Positions 6,561 through 13,744 of a stretch of 15,384 nucleotides of DNA are shown one piece after another (the first letter of the stretch is position 1; each line of letters opens with the position of its first letter). The notes below the pieces were generated by a model. It was not told where the DNA came from and ran no database searches. It worked only from the letters and a program-made list of their open reading frames with translations. The stretch is taken from contig JAEDIH010000032.1 of the NCBI GenBank assembly GCA_016292575.1, positions 1-15,384 of the forward strand, written 5' to 3'. Origin of the DNA: Clostridiaceae bacterium. GTDB lineage: Bacteria > Bacillota > Clostridia > Oscillospirales > Acutalibacteraceae. The position numbers and the translations under genes were made by a program.

Positions 6561-9500
6561 TTACTTAACGGTAACCTTATAGGTCTTGCTGAAGTTTGAG
6601 GTAATCCTGTTTCCGGAAACCCTTTTGTTTGCAACAACCTTGACGTAATACGTTTTTCCGCTCTTGAGGTTTTTAACGGTACGGTAGGTTTTGGTTGTTG
6701 CGCTTGTTGCTTTGAAGCCGCTGTTCTTCTTGGTGCTGTAGTAAACGGTGTAGCCCGTTGCGCCGGCAACCTTGTTCCACTTGAGCGTTACGCTCTTTTT
6801 ACCTGCGGAAACGCTCTTGACAACGGGAGCCACAGTCTTTGTTGCGGTGAGCAGCGACCTTGAAGCGGTTGAATAATAGTTCTTGCCGCCGATCTTTAAA
6901 AACGCGGTAACAACAATCTTATATTCGGTTCCGGCTGAAAGCTTTTTGCCGTTATCAAGCTTTTTGACGGTTACGTTCGTTTTGGTGGTATAAACCGTTC
7001 TTACAAGCGTTTTGCCCTTATAGAGCTGAACTCTGTAGCCTGACACGCCGGAAACTGCGCTCCACGAAGCCTTGATAGAATTCGTGGTCTGATTGGCGGC
7101 AAGCTTTGCCGTCCTTGCGGTGTAATAACAGTTGATCGTAAAGGTACGCGCAACGGCGCCTTCATAATCGCCGGTAAAGCTGACGGTAACAAGGGCTTTT
7201 CCGGGGTTAATGTTGTTTTTATATTCGACGGTGAAGTCAACACCCTTGGTAAGCGTCTTTCCGTTTGCGTCCTTGACAACAACGCCGGGAGTCCATGCCT
7301 TGCCGTTGTAATTGACCTTTAAAACGGTGAGGGCTACCGAATCAATTTTTGCAATAACCTCGCCCGAAATTTCATCGCCGCAGACTGCGCACTTTTTGCT
7401 TTCGGTGGCTCCGTCCTCGCTGAGGGTTGCTTTCTTTGCAGGGATGAGAACCTCATAGATATGACCGAGTGCCGGTGTTACCACAGGATCTTCAATAATT
7501 GCGCCGCAGACGGAGCATTTCTTTCCGCCGACTGATTTATCGGTTGTGCAGTCGCCCGGAACGTCGGGAATTGGAACAACGGTGTGTTCCTTTTTGGGAA
7601 TCTCTTTCTGTTCTTCAAGAACCTTTCCGCAAACGGAGCACTTGATTCCGCCGGTAAGGCCGGTTTCGGTGCAGGTTGCAGGCTTTTCTTCTCCCTTAAC
7701 CTCTTTGTGGCCGAGAGCAGGAATCTCTTTCTGCTCCTCAAGAACCTTTCCGCAAACGGAGCATACTTTGCCTGCTGTCTTACCTTTTTCTGTGCAGGTT
7801 GCGGGAACCTCCGGAACAACCTTTTCGGTATGAATTCCGGTTGCCGCAATCTTTTCAACGGTTGTATAACCGCAGACCGAGCAGGTCTCGCCAGCGGTAT
7901 TGCCCTCTGCAACGCAGGTTGCAGCCTTGGCTTCAATCTTAGTTATTTTATGGCTTTCTGTTACTTTGTGATCCTTGGTCTGAGCAGAACAATCGCTTCG
8001 CTTGCAGACCTTGCTGTGGGTGTCTGCGCCCTCATCGGCAGTAAAGCTGCCGTAATCGTGACCGAGAGCGGAGGTGTCAACGGTCTTTCTGCTGAGTTCC
8101 TTTCCGCAGCCTTTAACAGTGCAGTAAACAACCTCTTCGGTCTTTCCGCCCTCAAGGCAGGTCGGAAGAACCGTTACTGCCTTTTCGGTATGGCCGGGAG
8201 TGTGCGCGACAGGAATTACCTGATAGCCCTCGGTATAATCGCAGACGGTGCACTTTTTATATTCGGCGTATCCGTCCTCGGTGCAGGTTGCTTTCTTTGC
8301 CGGAACGGTTTCAAGGCTATGGACAGTTTCGCCCTTATCGTTCGGAGCGCAGAGCTTTTCGGGAACATTACTGCATACCGAGCAATTACGGGTCAGCAGC
8401 TTCTTGTCATTGCTGAGAGTCCAATCGGTCAGCTTGTGGCCGAGAGCATTACCTGACGTGAATGTTTTATCCTCTGAAAGTGAAAGAGCTTTGCAGTTTT
8501 TGCAGCTGTAAAAATAGATTGCAGGCGATTTGCAGTCAGCTTCCGACTTGCGGCGAGCGTCCTCAATGAGCTTTGCCGAAAAGTCATGTCCGGAAGCTTC
8601 GCCGTCGGTGAATGTTTCGGTTGATTTTTTTCCGCAGCGTGAGCAGGAGCAATAATACACTGCCGCGCTTTCGCAGGTTGCAAGAGCCTTGCGGTGAGCG
8701 TCATCAATTATTTTTGCTTCGCTGTCATGACCGGGAGCCGCAATGTTTACCTGTTCAACCAAGGTTGCCTTGCAAACCGAGCAATGCTTGCCTGCGGTGA
8801 GTCCGGCTTCGGTGCAGGTTGCAGCCTTTGCGGCGTCAACAACCTCCTTGTGTCCGGTGGCAGGAATAATTTCCTTGTTCGTCCAATTGCAATATTGGCA
8901 GCTGCTGTAAGCTTTATAGCCGTCCTCGGTGCAGGTTGCAGCTTTTGCTTTTTGATTAATAATGCTGTGGTCGCTGTACTTTGCGTGTTCGGTGTATGTT
9001 GCTCCGCAGCCGGAACGGGTGCAGGTCTTGATCAGCATTTCGCCTCCGATGTAGCTCGGCTTAACCTCGCCCCATTCATGACCGAGAGCCGGGATATCCT
9101 CGCTCTTGATTTCATAGCCGCATACGCTGCAGGATTTACCTGCGGTGTTTCCGTCCTCGGTGCAGGTTGCAGCCTTTTCTTCTTTATTTACCTGAAGCTT
9201 GTGGTCTTCGCCGGCTGAGTAAACGGCTTTCACAACAAGGTTTGATTGCACGTTTCCAAGACTCTTGTCCCATTTTTCAAAATTATAATGCTTTGCGTTA
9301 TCGTAGCAGAGTTGCGGAACTTCGGGAGCTTCTGCGTTTTCACCGTATAAAACCGAAACAGTCTTTTCCTGCTCCGTGCCGTCCTCCTTGCGGAAAACAA
9401 ACTTAACGCTCAGTTCGCTTTTAACGTTCTTCGCTTCTGCGCTTTGGAGAGCCGCCGCGGCGTCCGTAACATTTTTAAGCTTTTCGTTAATGAAAAGCTC

Positions 9501-9872
9501 ATAGTGACCGGAATTATCGGCAAGACCGGTAAGAGAGGAAAGGGCGTTCTTCAAAGCCGTGTATTCCTTGCTGTCCTTTCTGTATTCGGAAGAATCGAGC
9601 AACGCCTTTGCACTGTCAACAACTTTGTTGAAATTATCTGAAGAGATGTTTTTTGTTTCGGTCCTGTTGCAGGAAGCACATTTATACGTTTCGTTTGAAA
9701 CGCTGTACTTGCCGTTTTGAAAAGTTACTTTGACATCTCCCTGAGCATATACATACTCATGCGTATGTTCATCAGCCGCAAAAGCAGAAAACGGTGCGGC
9801 GGTGAGTATCATCAGTACTGCCATCAGGCAGGCGATGACACGCTTGATGTTTGATTGCTTCTGATTGTCCAT
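6561..9872 (-). CDS. Large secreted protein with cysteine-rich CSVCG repeats, Ig-like and FN3 domains
   Basis: The 1103-residue product has a clear signal peptide (basic NIKR, hydrophobic core near 12-30, cleavage after AFA at about 32). Residues 75-145 are helical and FIVAR-like, and 153-220 resemble an InlB-type B-repeat. From about 225 to 845 come a dozen or so repeats: ATC-T-E-x-G, then about 11 residues to C-x-x-C (often CSVCG), then 13-16 to GH. Each carries three Cys and a terminal His (C237/C248/C251/H265 in the first). The last copy reads ATLSED and has lost its first Cys. An Ig-like module (846-914) and two FN3 domains (916-1012, 1015-1103) end the protein. No LPXTG, SLH or C-terminal membrane anchor is visible. 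I start at ATG 9870-9872, with AGAGGAGG 12 bp upstream; the promoter at 9903-9931 rules out the longer frame. A surface or adhesive role is inferred; metal binding by the Cys/His set is a guess. Confidence 0.9.
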   Translation of the reverse strand: MDNQKQSNIKRVIACLMAVLMILTAAPFSAFAADEHTHEYVYAQGDVKVTFQNGKYSVSNETYKCASCNRTETKNISSDNFNKVVDSAKALLDSSEYRKDSKEYTALKNALSSLTGLADNSGHYELFINEKLKNVTDAAAALQSAEAKNVKSELSVKFVFRKEDGTEQEKTVSVLYGENAEAPEVPQLCYDNAKHYNFEKWDKSLGNVQSNLVVKAVYSAGEDHKLQVNKEEKAATCTEDGNTAGKSCSVCGYEIKSEDIPALGHEWGEVKPSYIGGEMLIKTCTRSGCGATYTEHAKYSDHSIINQKAKAATCTEDGYKAYSSCQYCNWTNKEIIPATGHKEVVDAAKAATCTEAGLTAGKHCSVCKATLVEQVNIAAPGHDSEAKIIDDAHRKALATCESAAVYYCSCSRCGKKSTETFTDGEASGHDFSAKLIEDARRKSEADCKSPAIYFYSCKNCKALSLSEDKTFTSGNALGHKLTDWTLSNDKKLLTRNCSVCSNVPEKLCAPNDKGETVHSLETVPAKKATCTEDGYAEYKKCTVCDYTEGYQVIPVAHTPGHTEKAVTVLPTCLEGGKTEEVVYCTVKGCGKELSRKTVDTSALGHDYGSFTADEGADTHSKVCKRSDCSAQTKDHKVTESHKITKIEAKAATCVAEGNTAGETCSVCGYTTVEKIAATGIHTEKVVPEVPATCTEKGKTAGKVCSVCGKVLEEQKEIPALGHKEVKGEEKPATCTETGLTGGIKCSVCGKVLEEQKEIPKKEHTVVPIPDVPGDCTTDKSVGGKKCSVCGAIIEDPVVTPALGHIYEVLIPAKKATLSEDGATESKKCAVCGDEISGEVIAKIDSVALTVLKVNYNGKAWTPGVVVKDANGKTLTKGVDFTVEYKNNINPGKALVTVSFTGDYEGAVARTFTINCYYTARTAKLAANQTTNSIKASWSAVSGVSGYRVQLYKGKTLVRTVYTTKTNVTVKKLDNGKKLSAGTEYKIVVTAFLKIGGKNYYSTASRSLLTATKTVAPVVKSVSAGKKSVTLKWNKVAGATGYTVYYSTKKNSGFKATSATTKTYRTVKNLKSGKTYYVKVVANKRVSGNRITSNFSKTYKVTVK
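7597..7763 (-). repeat. 123-bp-period tandem duplication inside the secreted protein gene
   Basis: The 44-bp blocks 7597-7640 and 7720-7763 differ at only two positions and lie exactly 123 bp apart, which is 41 codons or one protein repeat. They encode the identical stretch CSVCGKVLEEQKEIP in two consecutive repeats. Other copies are more diverged, though the short string GGTGCAGGTTGC recurs many times between about 7670 and 9170. Confidence 0.85.
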
Positions 9873-9884
9873 GTTTTTTAAAAA

Positions 9885-9892
9885 CCTCCTCT
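9885..9892 (-). promoter_or_regulatory. Ribosome binding site of the secreted protein gene
   Basis: AGAGGAGG on the minus strand lies 12 bp before ATG 9870-9872, a longer spacing than its neighbours. No other start codon sits closer, and the signal peptide follows directly, so the start is well supported. Confidence 0.75.
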
Positions 9893-9902
9893 GTTTTTTA
9901 TC

Positions 9903-9931
9903 AGTGTAGCACATTAGGAAAATTCTGTCAA
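9903..9931 (-). promoter_or_regulatory. Sigma-A-type promoter of the secreted protein gene
   Basis: On the minus strand TTGACA (9926-9931) is followed after 17 bp by TACACT (9903-9908). Transcription would begin about 25 bp before the ATG, giving a short leader. It is back to back with the promoter of the cupin operon in the 189-bp region 9873-10061. Confidence 0.85.
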
Positions 9932-10000
9932 TCAAAAAAGACGACATTTTGCGGAATTTTAAAGTAATTTGCCGTTTCTCCAATTTTTACAATTTTGTTC

Positions 10001-10029
10001 TTGATAATTTCTCGCAATGTTGCTATAAT
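10001..10029 (+). promoter_or_regulatory. Sigma-A-type promoter of the cupin-tmk-mltG operon
   Basis: TTGATA (10001-10006), a 17-bp spacer and TATAAT (10024-10029) form a near-consensus promoter about 32 bp before the cupin start. No other good promoter is seen before the terminator at 15009-15046, so it probably drives all six genes. Confidence 0.88.
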
Positions 10030-10061
10030 ACTGTGAACTTAATTAATATGGGGGTTTTGCA

Positions 10062-10412
10062 ATGATTAAAAGAGCTGAAAATATGACCGCAAACGTTAAA
10101 GTCAATATGCGCGGCGGCGACGGACAGGCCGTTGTTACCGATATTCTTGATAAAGGCGAGTACAAGGGAAACGCAAGACTCATAGGAACAATTCTCCTTG
10201 AACCGGGCTGCTCCATCGGCGCCCATGTTCACGAAAACGAGGAGGAGGTCTTCTATATCATCGAGGGTACGGCAACCTATGACGACAACGGAAAAACCGA
10301 AATTCTTTATAAGGGCGACAGCTGCGTCTGCCTCGGCGGACAGAAGCACTCCATTGCAAACCGTACCGAAAACGAAAATCTCACCGTTTTCGCCGTTATC
10401 CTCACTTACTGA
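10062..10412 (+). CDS. Small single-domain cupin protein
   Basis: The 116-residue protein is one cupin_2 barrel. Cupin motif 1 is seen as G49-C-S-I-G-A-H55-V-H57 followed by an E-rich stretch (E60-E62) and G69. Motif 2 runs from G85-D to H96 (GDSCVCLGGQKHSIAN). H55, H57, E61 or E62, and H96 form the expected metal site, so a divalent-metal-binding barrel is likely. Such small cupins may be isomerases, dioxygenases or ligand-binding proteins, and nothing here fixes the substrate. The ATG at 10062 has GGGGG about 7 bp upstream. It is first in an apparent six-gene operon; the next gene, dTMP kinase, starts 15 bp after its stop. Confidence 0.92.
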   Translation: MIKRAENMTANVKVNMRGGDGQAVVTDILDKGEYKGNARLIGTILLEPGCSIGAHVHENEEEVFYIIEGTATYDDNGKTEILYKGDSCVCLGGQKHSIANRTENENLTVFAVILTY

Positions 10413-10427
10413 TAAAGCTGTAATATA

Positions 10428-11090
10428 ATGGGCAAAATGATTGTTATAGAGGGTCTTGACGGAAGCGGAAAAGGCACCCAGGCGACTCTTCTGCTTGAAA
10501 ACCTCAAAAAAAGCGGCAGGGACGCTTTTGCCATAGACCTGCCGAATTACTCAGACGACTCGAGCGCTCTTGTCAGAATGTATCTCAGGGGCGAAATGGG
10601 AAGTCATCCGGGCGACGTCAACGCCTACGCCGCCTCAACCTTTTTTGCCGTTGACCGCTATGCAAGCTTTAAAAAATTCTGGGGCAATGAATATGACGGC
10701 GGAAAAATTATTGTTGCAAACCGTTACACCACCTCGAACGCCTGCCACCAAATGACAAAGCTGCCCGAGGCTGAATGGGATCCGTTCCTTGACTGGCTGT
10801 TTGATTTTGAATACCGAAAGCTCGGCATTCCGGCTCCCGACTGCGTTATTTTCCTCGATATGCCCGTGGAGGTTTCGCAGAGGCTTCTTGAAAAGCGGTA
10901 TGAAAACGACGAGAGCAAAAAGGATATCCACGAGCTTGATGTTGACTATCTTCATCACTGCCGCTTTGCCGCAAACTACGCCTGCGACAAGCTCGGCTGG
11001 GAAAGAATCATCTGCGCCGAGGACGGCAGACCGAAAAGCGTTGAGGAAATTTCAAGGCTTGTTTTTGAAACAGCCTGCAAATATATTTAA
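10428..11090 (+). CDS. tmk: Thymidylate (dTMP) kinase-like deoxynucleotide kinase
   Basis: This enzyme phosphorylates dTMP to dTDP with ATP. The 220-residue protein has the P-loop E8-G9-L-D-G-S-G-K15-G-T17, the segment DLPNYSDDSSALVRMYLRGE where classic bacterial Tmk has a REPGGT motif, FFAVDRYAS with D76-R77-Y78, NRYTTSNACHQ at 98-108, and CVIFLDMPVE as the strand before the LID region (LLEKRYENDESKKDIHE). It belongs to a divergent Tmk branch common in Clostridia and close to deoxynucleoside kinases, so substrate preference could differ from E. coli Tmk. No clear Shine-Dalgarno precedes the ATG at 10428, 15 bp after the cupin stop, so coupled translation is likely; ATG 10437 would also keep the P-loop. 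It fits functionally with the ThyX gene in this window and with the folate enzyme two genes on. Confidence 0.9.
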   Translation: MGKMIVIEGLDGSGKGTQATLLLENLKKSGRDAFAIDLPNYSDDSSALVRMYLRGEMGSHPGDVNAYAASTFFAVDRYASFKKFWGNEYDGGKIIVANRYTTSNACHQMTKLPEAEWDPFLDWLFDFEYRKLGIPAPDCVIFLDMPVEVSQRLLEKRYENDESKKDIHELDVDYLHHCRFAANYACDKLGWERIICAEDGRPKSVEEISRLVFETACKYI

Positions 11091-11130
11091 TTATCACTGA
11101 TTAATACTTTCACTTTCGGAGGTAAACATT

Positions 11131-11673
11131 ATGGTATATTGTTTTCTGGCCGACGGCTTTGAGGAGACCGAGGCTATTGCTCCCGTTGATATGCTCAGGC
11201 GCGCCGGCGTAACGGTTAAAACCGTAGGTATCGGCAAAAGCGTGATTACCGGAAGCCATGGTATTTCCGTCATCTGCGACCTCACCGACAGCGAGCTGCG
11301 CCTGACGGACGAGCTTGACGGCGTTATTCTTCCCGGCGGTATGCCCGGAACGCTGAACCTTGACGCTTCGCAGACCGTTCATTCGGCTGTTGACTTTGCA
11401 GTTTCACACCAAAAGCTTGTTTGCGCAATCTGCGCCGCTCCGTCAATTTTAGGCAGAAAGGGTCTGCTTTCCGGCAAAAAAGCAATCGCTTTCCCCGGCT
11501 TTGAAAAGGAGCTTGAGGGCGCAATAATCAGCAAAGACCCCGTTGTCAAGGACGGCGTCTTTATCACCGCAAAGGGTGCCGGCGTTGCCGTTGATTTCGG
11601 TCTTGAAATTGTTGCCGCCCTTGTTTCAAGAGCAAAAAGCGATGAAATCCGCTCCTCGATTCAATGCAGATAA
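11131..11673 (+). CDS. DJ-1/PfpI superfamily protein
   Basis: The 180-residue protein matches single-domain DJ-1. It opens VYCFLADGFEETEAIAPVDMLRRAG, which carries the conserved acidic residue (E14 by alignment to the Glu that contacts the reactive Cys in human DJ-1). ILPGGMPG sits near 66-73, and the nucleophile elbow is C98-A-I-C101-A-A-P, with C101 the reactive cysteine. GAGVAVDFGLEIVAAL fits the C-terminal helices. DJ-1 proteins have been assigned glyoxalase III, deglycase and redox-sensing roles, some disputed, so I name only the family. It has a strong CGGAGGT 7-9 bp before ATG 11131, unlike the genes on either side. Its end overlaps the next gene by 10 bp. Confidence 0.93.
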   Translation: MVYCFLADGFEETEAIAPVDMLRRAGVTVKTVGIGKSVITGSHGISVICDLTDSELRLTDELDGVILPGGMPGTLNLDASQTVHSAVDFAVSHQKLVCAICAAPSILGRKGLLSGKKAIAFPGFEKELEGAIISKDPVVKDGVFITAKGAGVAVDFGLEIVAALVSRAKSDEIRSSIQCR

Positions 11674-12245
11674 ACAAAGAAAAACAAAAGCTGCGCAAAA
11701 AGACCGCAGCGCTTCGCTCCTCGGTCGGAGATAAAGACGTTTTAAGCCGAAAGATTGCCGAAAAGCTCTTTTCGCTCGACTCTTATCTTTCGTGTGAAAA
11801 GGTTTTTGCTTATTTTTCTTACGACCAAGAGGTTCAGACAAATCTCATCATTGAAAAAGCCCTTGCCGACGGAAAAAAGGTTGCTCTCCCCCGCTGTGGA
11901 AGCCCGGGAGCAATGAGCTTTTATTACATTGAAAGCGCCGCCGGGCTTGAAAATGGTACATTCAAAGGAATCCTTGAGCCGAAAGCGGATGCCGAAAAAG
12001 CCGAAGCCGATGAAAAAACGCTTGTTATTGTTCCTGCGCTTGCTTACGGCAGGGACGGAACGCGGCTCGGTCACGGAATGGGATATTACGACCGTTTCCT
12101 TTCCGACTGCCGTGGAAAAACAATCGGGCTGTGCTTTGAAGAATGCCTTTTTAAAACGCTGCCGCAGGACGGCTTTGACCGCCCGGTTTCGGTCATCATT
12201 ACGGAAAACGAGATATTAAGCGGCTCAAAAGCCGCGCAGACATAA
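11664..12245 (+). CDS. 5-formyltetrahydrofolate cyclo-ligase (methenyl-THF synthetase)
   Basis: The enzyme converts 5-formyl-THF with ATP to 5,10-methenyl-THF, returning the storage form of folate to the one-carbon pool. The 193-residue protein has the usual length and motifs: a basic N-terminal helix (KEKQKLRKK), YFSYDQEVQTNLII near 50-63, KKVALPRC, the glycine-rich ATP site VIVPALAYGRDGTRLGHG and GMGYYDRF spanning 121-145, and DRPVSVIITE near the end. The ATG at 11664 lies inside the last codons of the DJ-1 gene (10-bp overlap, different frame) and has no good Shine-Dalgarno, so it probably relies on translational coupling. AAGGAGG for mltG overlaps its stop. It supports ThyX and purine synthesis by feeding folate one-carbon units; a physical link to the neighbours is not implied. 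Confidence 0.94.
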   Translation: MQINKEKQKLRKKTAALRSSVGDKDVLSRKIAEKLFSLDSYLSCEKVFAYFSYDQEVQTNLIIEKALADGKKVALPRCGSPGAMSFYYIESAAGLENGTFKGILEPKADAEKAEADEKTLVIVPALAYGRDGTRLGHGMGYYDRFLSDCRGKTIGLCFEECLFKTLPQDGFDRPVSVIITENEILSGSKAAQT

Positions 12246-12255
12246 GGAGGACAAT

Positions 12256-13740
12256 ATGGACTCAAAAACATATCCGCCGTCGGGAAACGGACAGAACGGA
12301 CAAGACGGTTCCCGTTACGGAAATCAGAGGGCTAACAATTTCAAAGTTTCAATCGATGCGTTCAACCACGTTCCGGATGAATATATTCCTCCGAAGAGAA
12401 CCGGCGAATACGACGCGGCGCAAAGGAACACGCGTGAAAATTTTGAGGTCAACATTCCCCGGAAAAGACCTGCAGCCCAAAGACCTTCCGGTGCAAAAGC
12501 CCCCGCTTCAAAAGCTGCGGCGCAAAAGAAAAAAGCCGCCTCGAACCGGCGCAGGACCGCAGGTAAAAAAAGAAGCGAGCCTGCACGCGTGCTCACTCCG
12601 GAGCAAAAAGCAAAAATGAAGGAGCGCAAAAAATTAAAACGCACGCGCGGTCTTATGATTTTCTTCATCTGCGCGGTTATCGTTACAATTATAACCGCCG
12701 CAGCCTCCTCCCTTGCCCTTGCAACGATTAACGATATTCTTGTACTCAAAAAAAGCGACAGCGCAAAAACCGTCTCCGTAGTTATTCCCGAGGGCTCGGA
12801 TTTTGACGATGTTTATGACATTCTCTGCGACAACGGACTTGTTCGCCAAAGGTTTATCACCAAGCTTTTCTGCAAGTTCAGGCACTATGACAAGGCTTAC
12901 AGCTCAAAGCAGAAAAAGGACGTCAAAATTGAATATAACCCCGGCGTATACTACCTTGAACCGGACAGCGGAATAGAGGTTATGCTTGAAACAATCAAGG
13001 TTTCAAACTCCGTTTCAAAGGATACGGTCAGACTCACCTTCCCGGAGGGCTGGACGATTGCGCAGGTCTTTGAAAAAATTGAAAAATACAACGTCTGCAC
13101 CGCTGAAAAGCTTTATGCAAATCTCGATATTGCAGGTCAGCAGTTCAGCTTCTACAAGAACATTCCGGCGAACTCCGGACGCTATCTCAAAGCCGAGGGC
13201 TACATCTTCCCGGACACCTATGACTTCTATATCGGCGAAAATGCGAACTCCGTGCTTAAAAAGCTCTTCTCAAACTTCACAAAGAAATGGACAACGGAGT
13301 TTAAAGCAAAAGCAAAGTCGCTCGGCATGACACAGGATCAGATTATTATTCTTGCCTCGATCATTCAGCGCGAGGCAAAGGATAAATCGCAGATGCATGT
13401 CATTTCCTCGGTTCTTCACAACCGTCTCAACGATTCGGCAACCTATCCGCAGCTGCAGATGAATTCCACCAAGGAATACATCACCGCAGTAAACAAATAC
13501 AATGTATTCAGCGATTTCTATTACTCAATCTATCTTGATTCCTATAACACCTACAGCATTGAGGGTCTTCCTCCGGGAGCCATCTGTAACCCGGGAATTG
13601 ACGCGATTGAAGCCGCGCTCAATCCGAGCGATACAAACTATCACTTCTTCTGCCACGATGCGAAGGGTAACATCTATCTTGCCGAAACTGCTGCCGAGCA
13701 CCAGAAGAACACGGAAAAAATCTTTTATGAATCGGATTGA
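12256..13740 (+). CDS. mltG: Endolytic murein transglycosylase MltG (YceG-like)
   Basis: MltG cuts nascent peptidoglycan strands at the outer face of the membrane and so sets glycan length. The 494-residue protein starts with a cytoplasmic, disordered, Lys/Arg/Ala-rich region of about 130 residues, then one membrane helix (131-157). The LysM-like and YceG domains follow: SVVIPEGSDFDDVYDIL, FPEGWTIAQVFEKIE, EGYIFPDTYDFY (314-325), ILASIIQREAK with catalytic E373, VLHNRLN, and the end motif YSIEGLPPGAICNPG plus YHFFCHDAKG. E373 matches E218 of E. coli MltG by the A-S-I-x-x-x-E pattern. The long cytoplasmic tail is common in Firmicutes, as in Streptococcus pneumoniae. AAGGAGG sits 5 bp before ATG 12256. 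The next gene is a U32 protein, an order also found in Bacillus subtilis (yrrL, then yrrN/yrrO). Confidence 0.95.
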   Translation: MDSKTYPPSGNGQNGQDGSRYGNQRANNFKVSIDAFNHVPDEYIPPKRTGEYDAAQRNTRENFEVNIPRKRPAAQRPSGAKAPASKAAAQKKKAASNRRRTAGKKRSEPARVLTPEQKAKMKERKKLKRTRGLMIFFICAVIVTIITAAASSLALATINDILVLKKSDSAKTVSVVIPEGSDFDDVYDILCDNGLVRQRFITKLFCKFRHYDKAYSSKQKKDVKIEYNPGVYYLEPDSGIEVMLETIKVSNSVSKDTVRLTFPEGWTIAQVFEKIEKYNVCTAEKLYANLDIAGQQFSFYKNIPANSGRYLKAEGYIFPDTYDFYIGENANSVLKKLFSNFTKKWTTEFKAKAKSLGMTQDQIIILASIIQREAKDKSQMHVISSVLHNRLNDSATYPQLQMNSTKEYITAVNKYNVFSDFYYSIYLDSYNTYSIEGLPPGAICNPGIDAIEAALNPSDTNYHFFCHDAKGNIYLAETAAEHQKNTEKIFYESD

Positions 13741-13744
13741 TAAA

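Noticed and set aside
6407..6769. N-terminal extension of thyX giving a 575-residue frame
   Set aside because: It overlaps the 3' end of the secreted protein gene on the same strand, is low-complexity Q/P/R-rich, and lies upstream of the thyX promoter at 6446-6474.
7584..8456. Plus-strand open frame of 290 codons opposite the secreted protein gene
   Set aside because: It is antisense to the cysteine repeats; its repeated Gly/Ala/Cys-rich composition mirrors the repeats, and it has no convincing ribosome site or promoter.
7360..9200. Regularly repeated short strings that could suggest a CRISPR array
   Set aside because: The repeats are in frame, diverged, and explained by a repetitive coding sequence; there are no unique spacers of constant length.
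9873..9983. Upstream 37-codon extension of the secreted protein frame
   Set aside because: The promoter at 9903-9931 lies within it, and the signal peptide and AGAGGAGG point to ATG 9870-9872.
10424..10429. TATAAT overlapping the tmk start codon
   Set aside because: No -35 element lies at 16-18 bp and transcription would start inside the gene; it is likely a chance match.
13502..13744. Upstream part of the U32 open frame
   Set aside because: It lies inside mltG in another frame and encodes S/T/R-rich sequence unlike any U32 N-terminus, which begins at KKPELLAPAGD.
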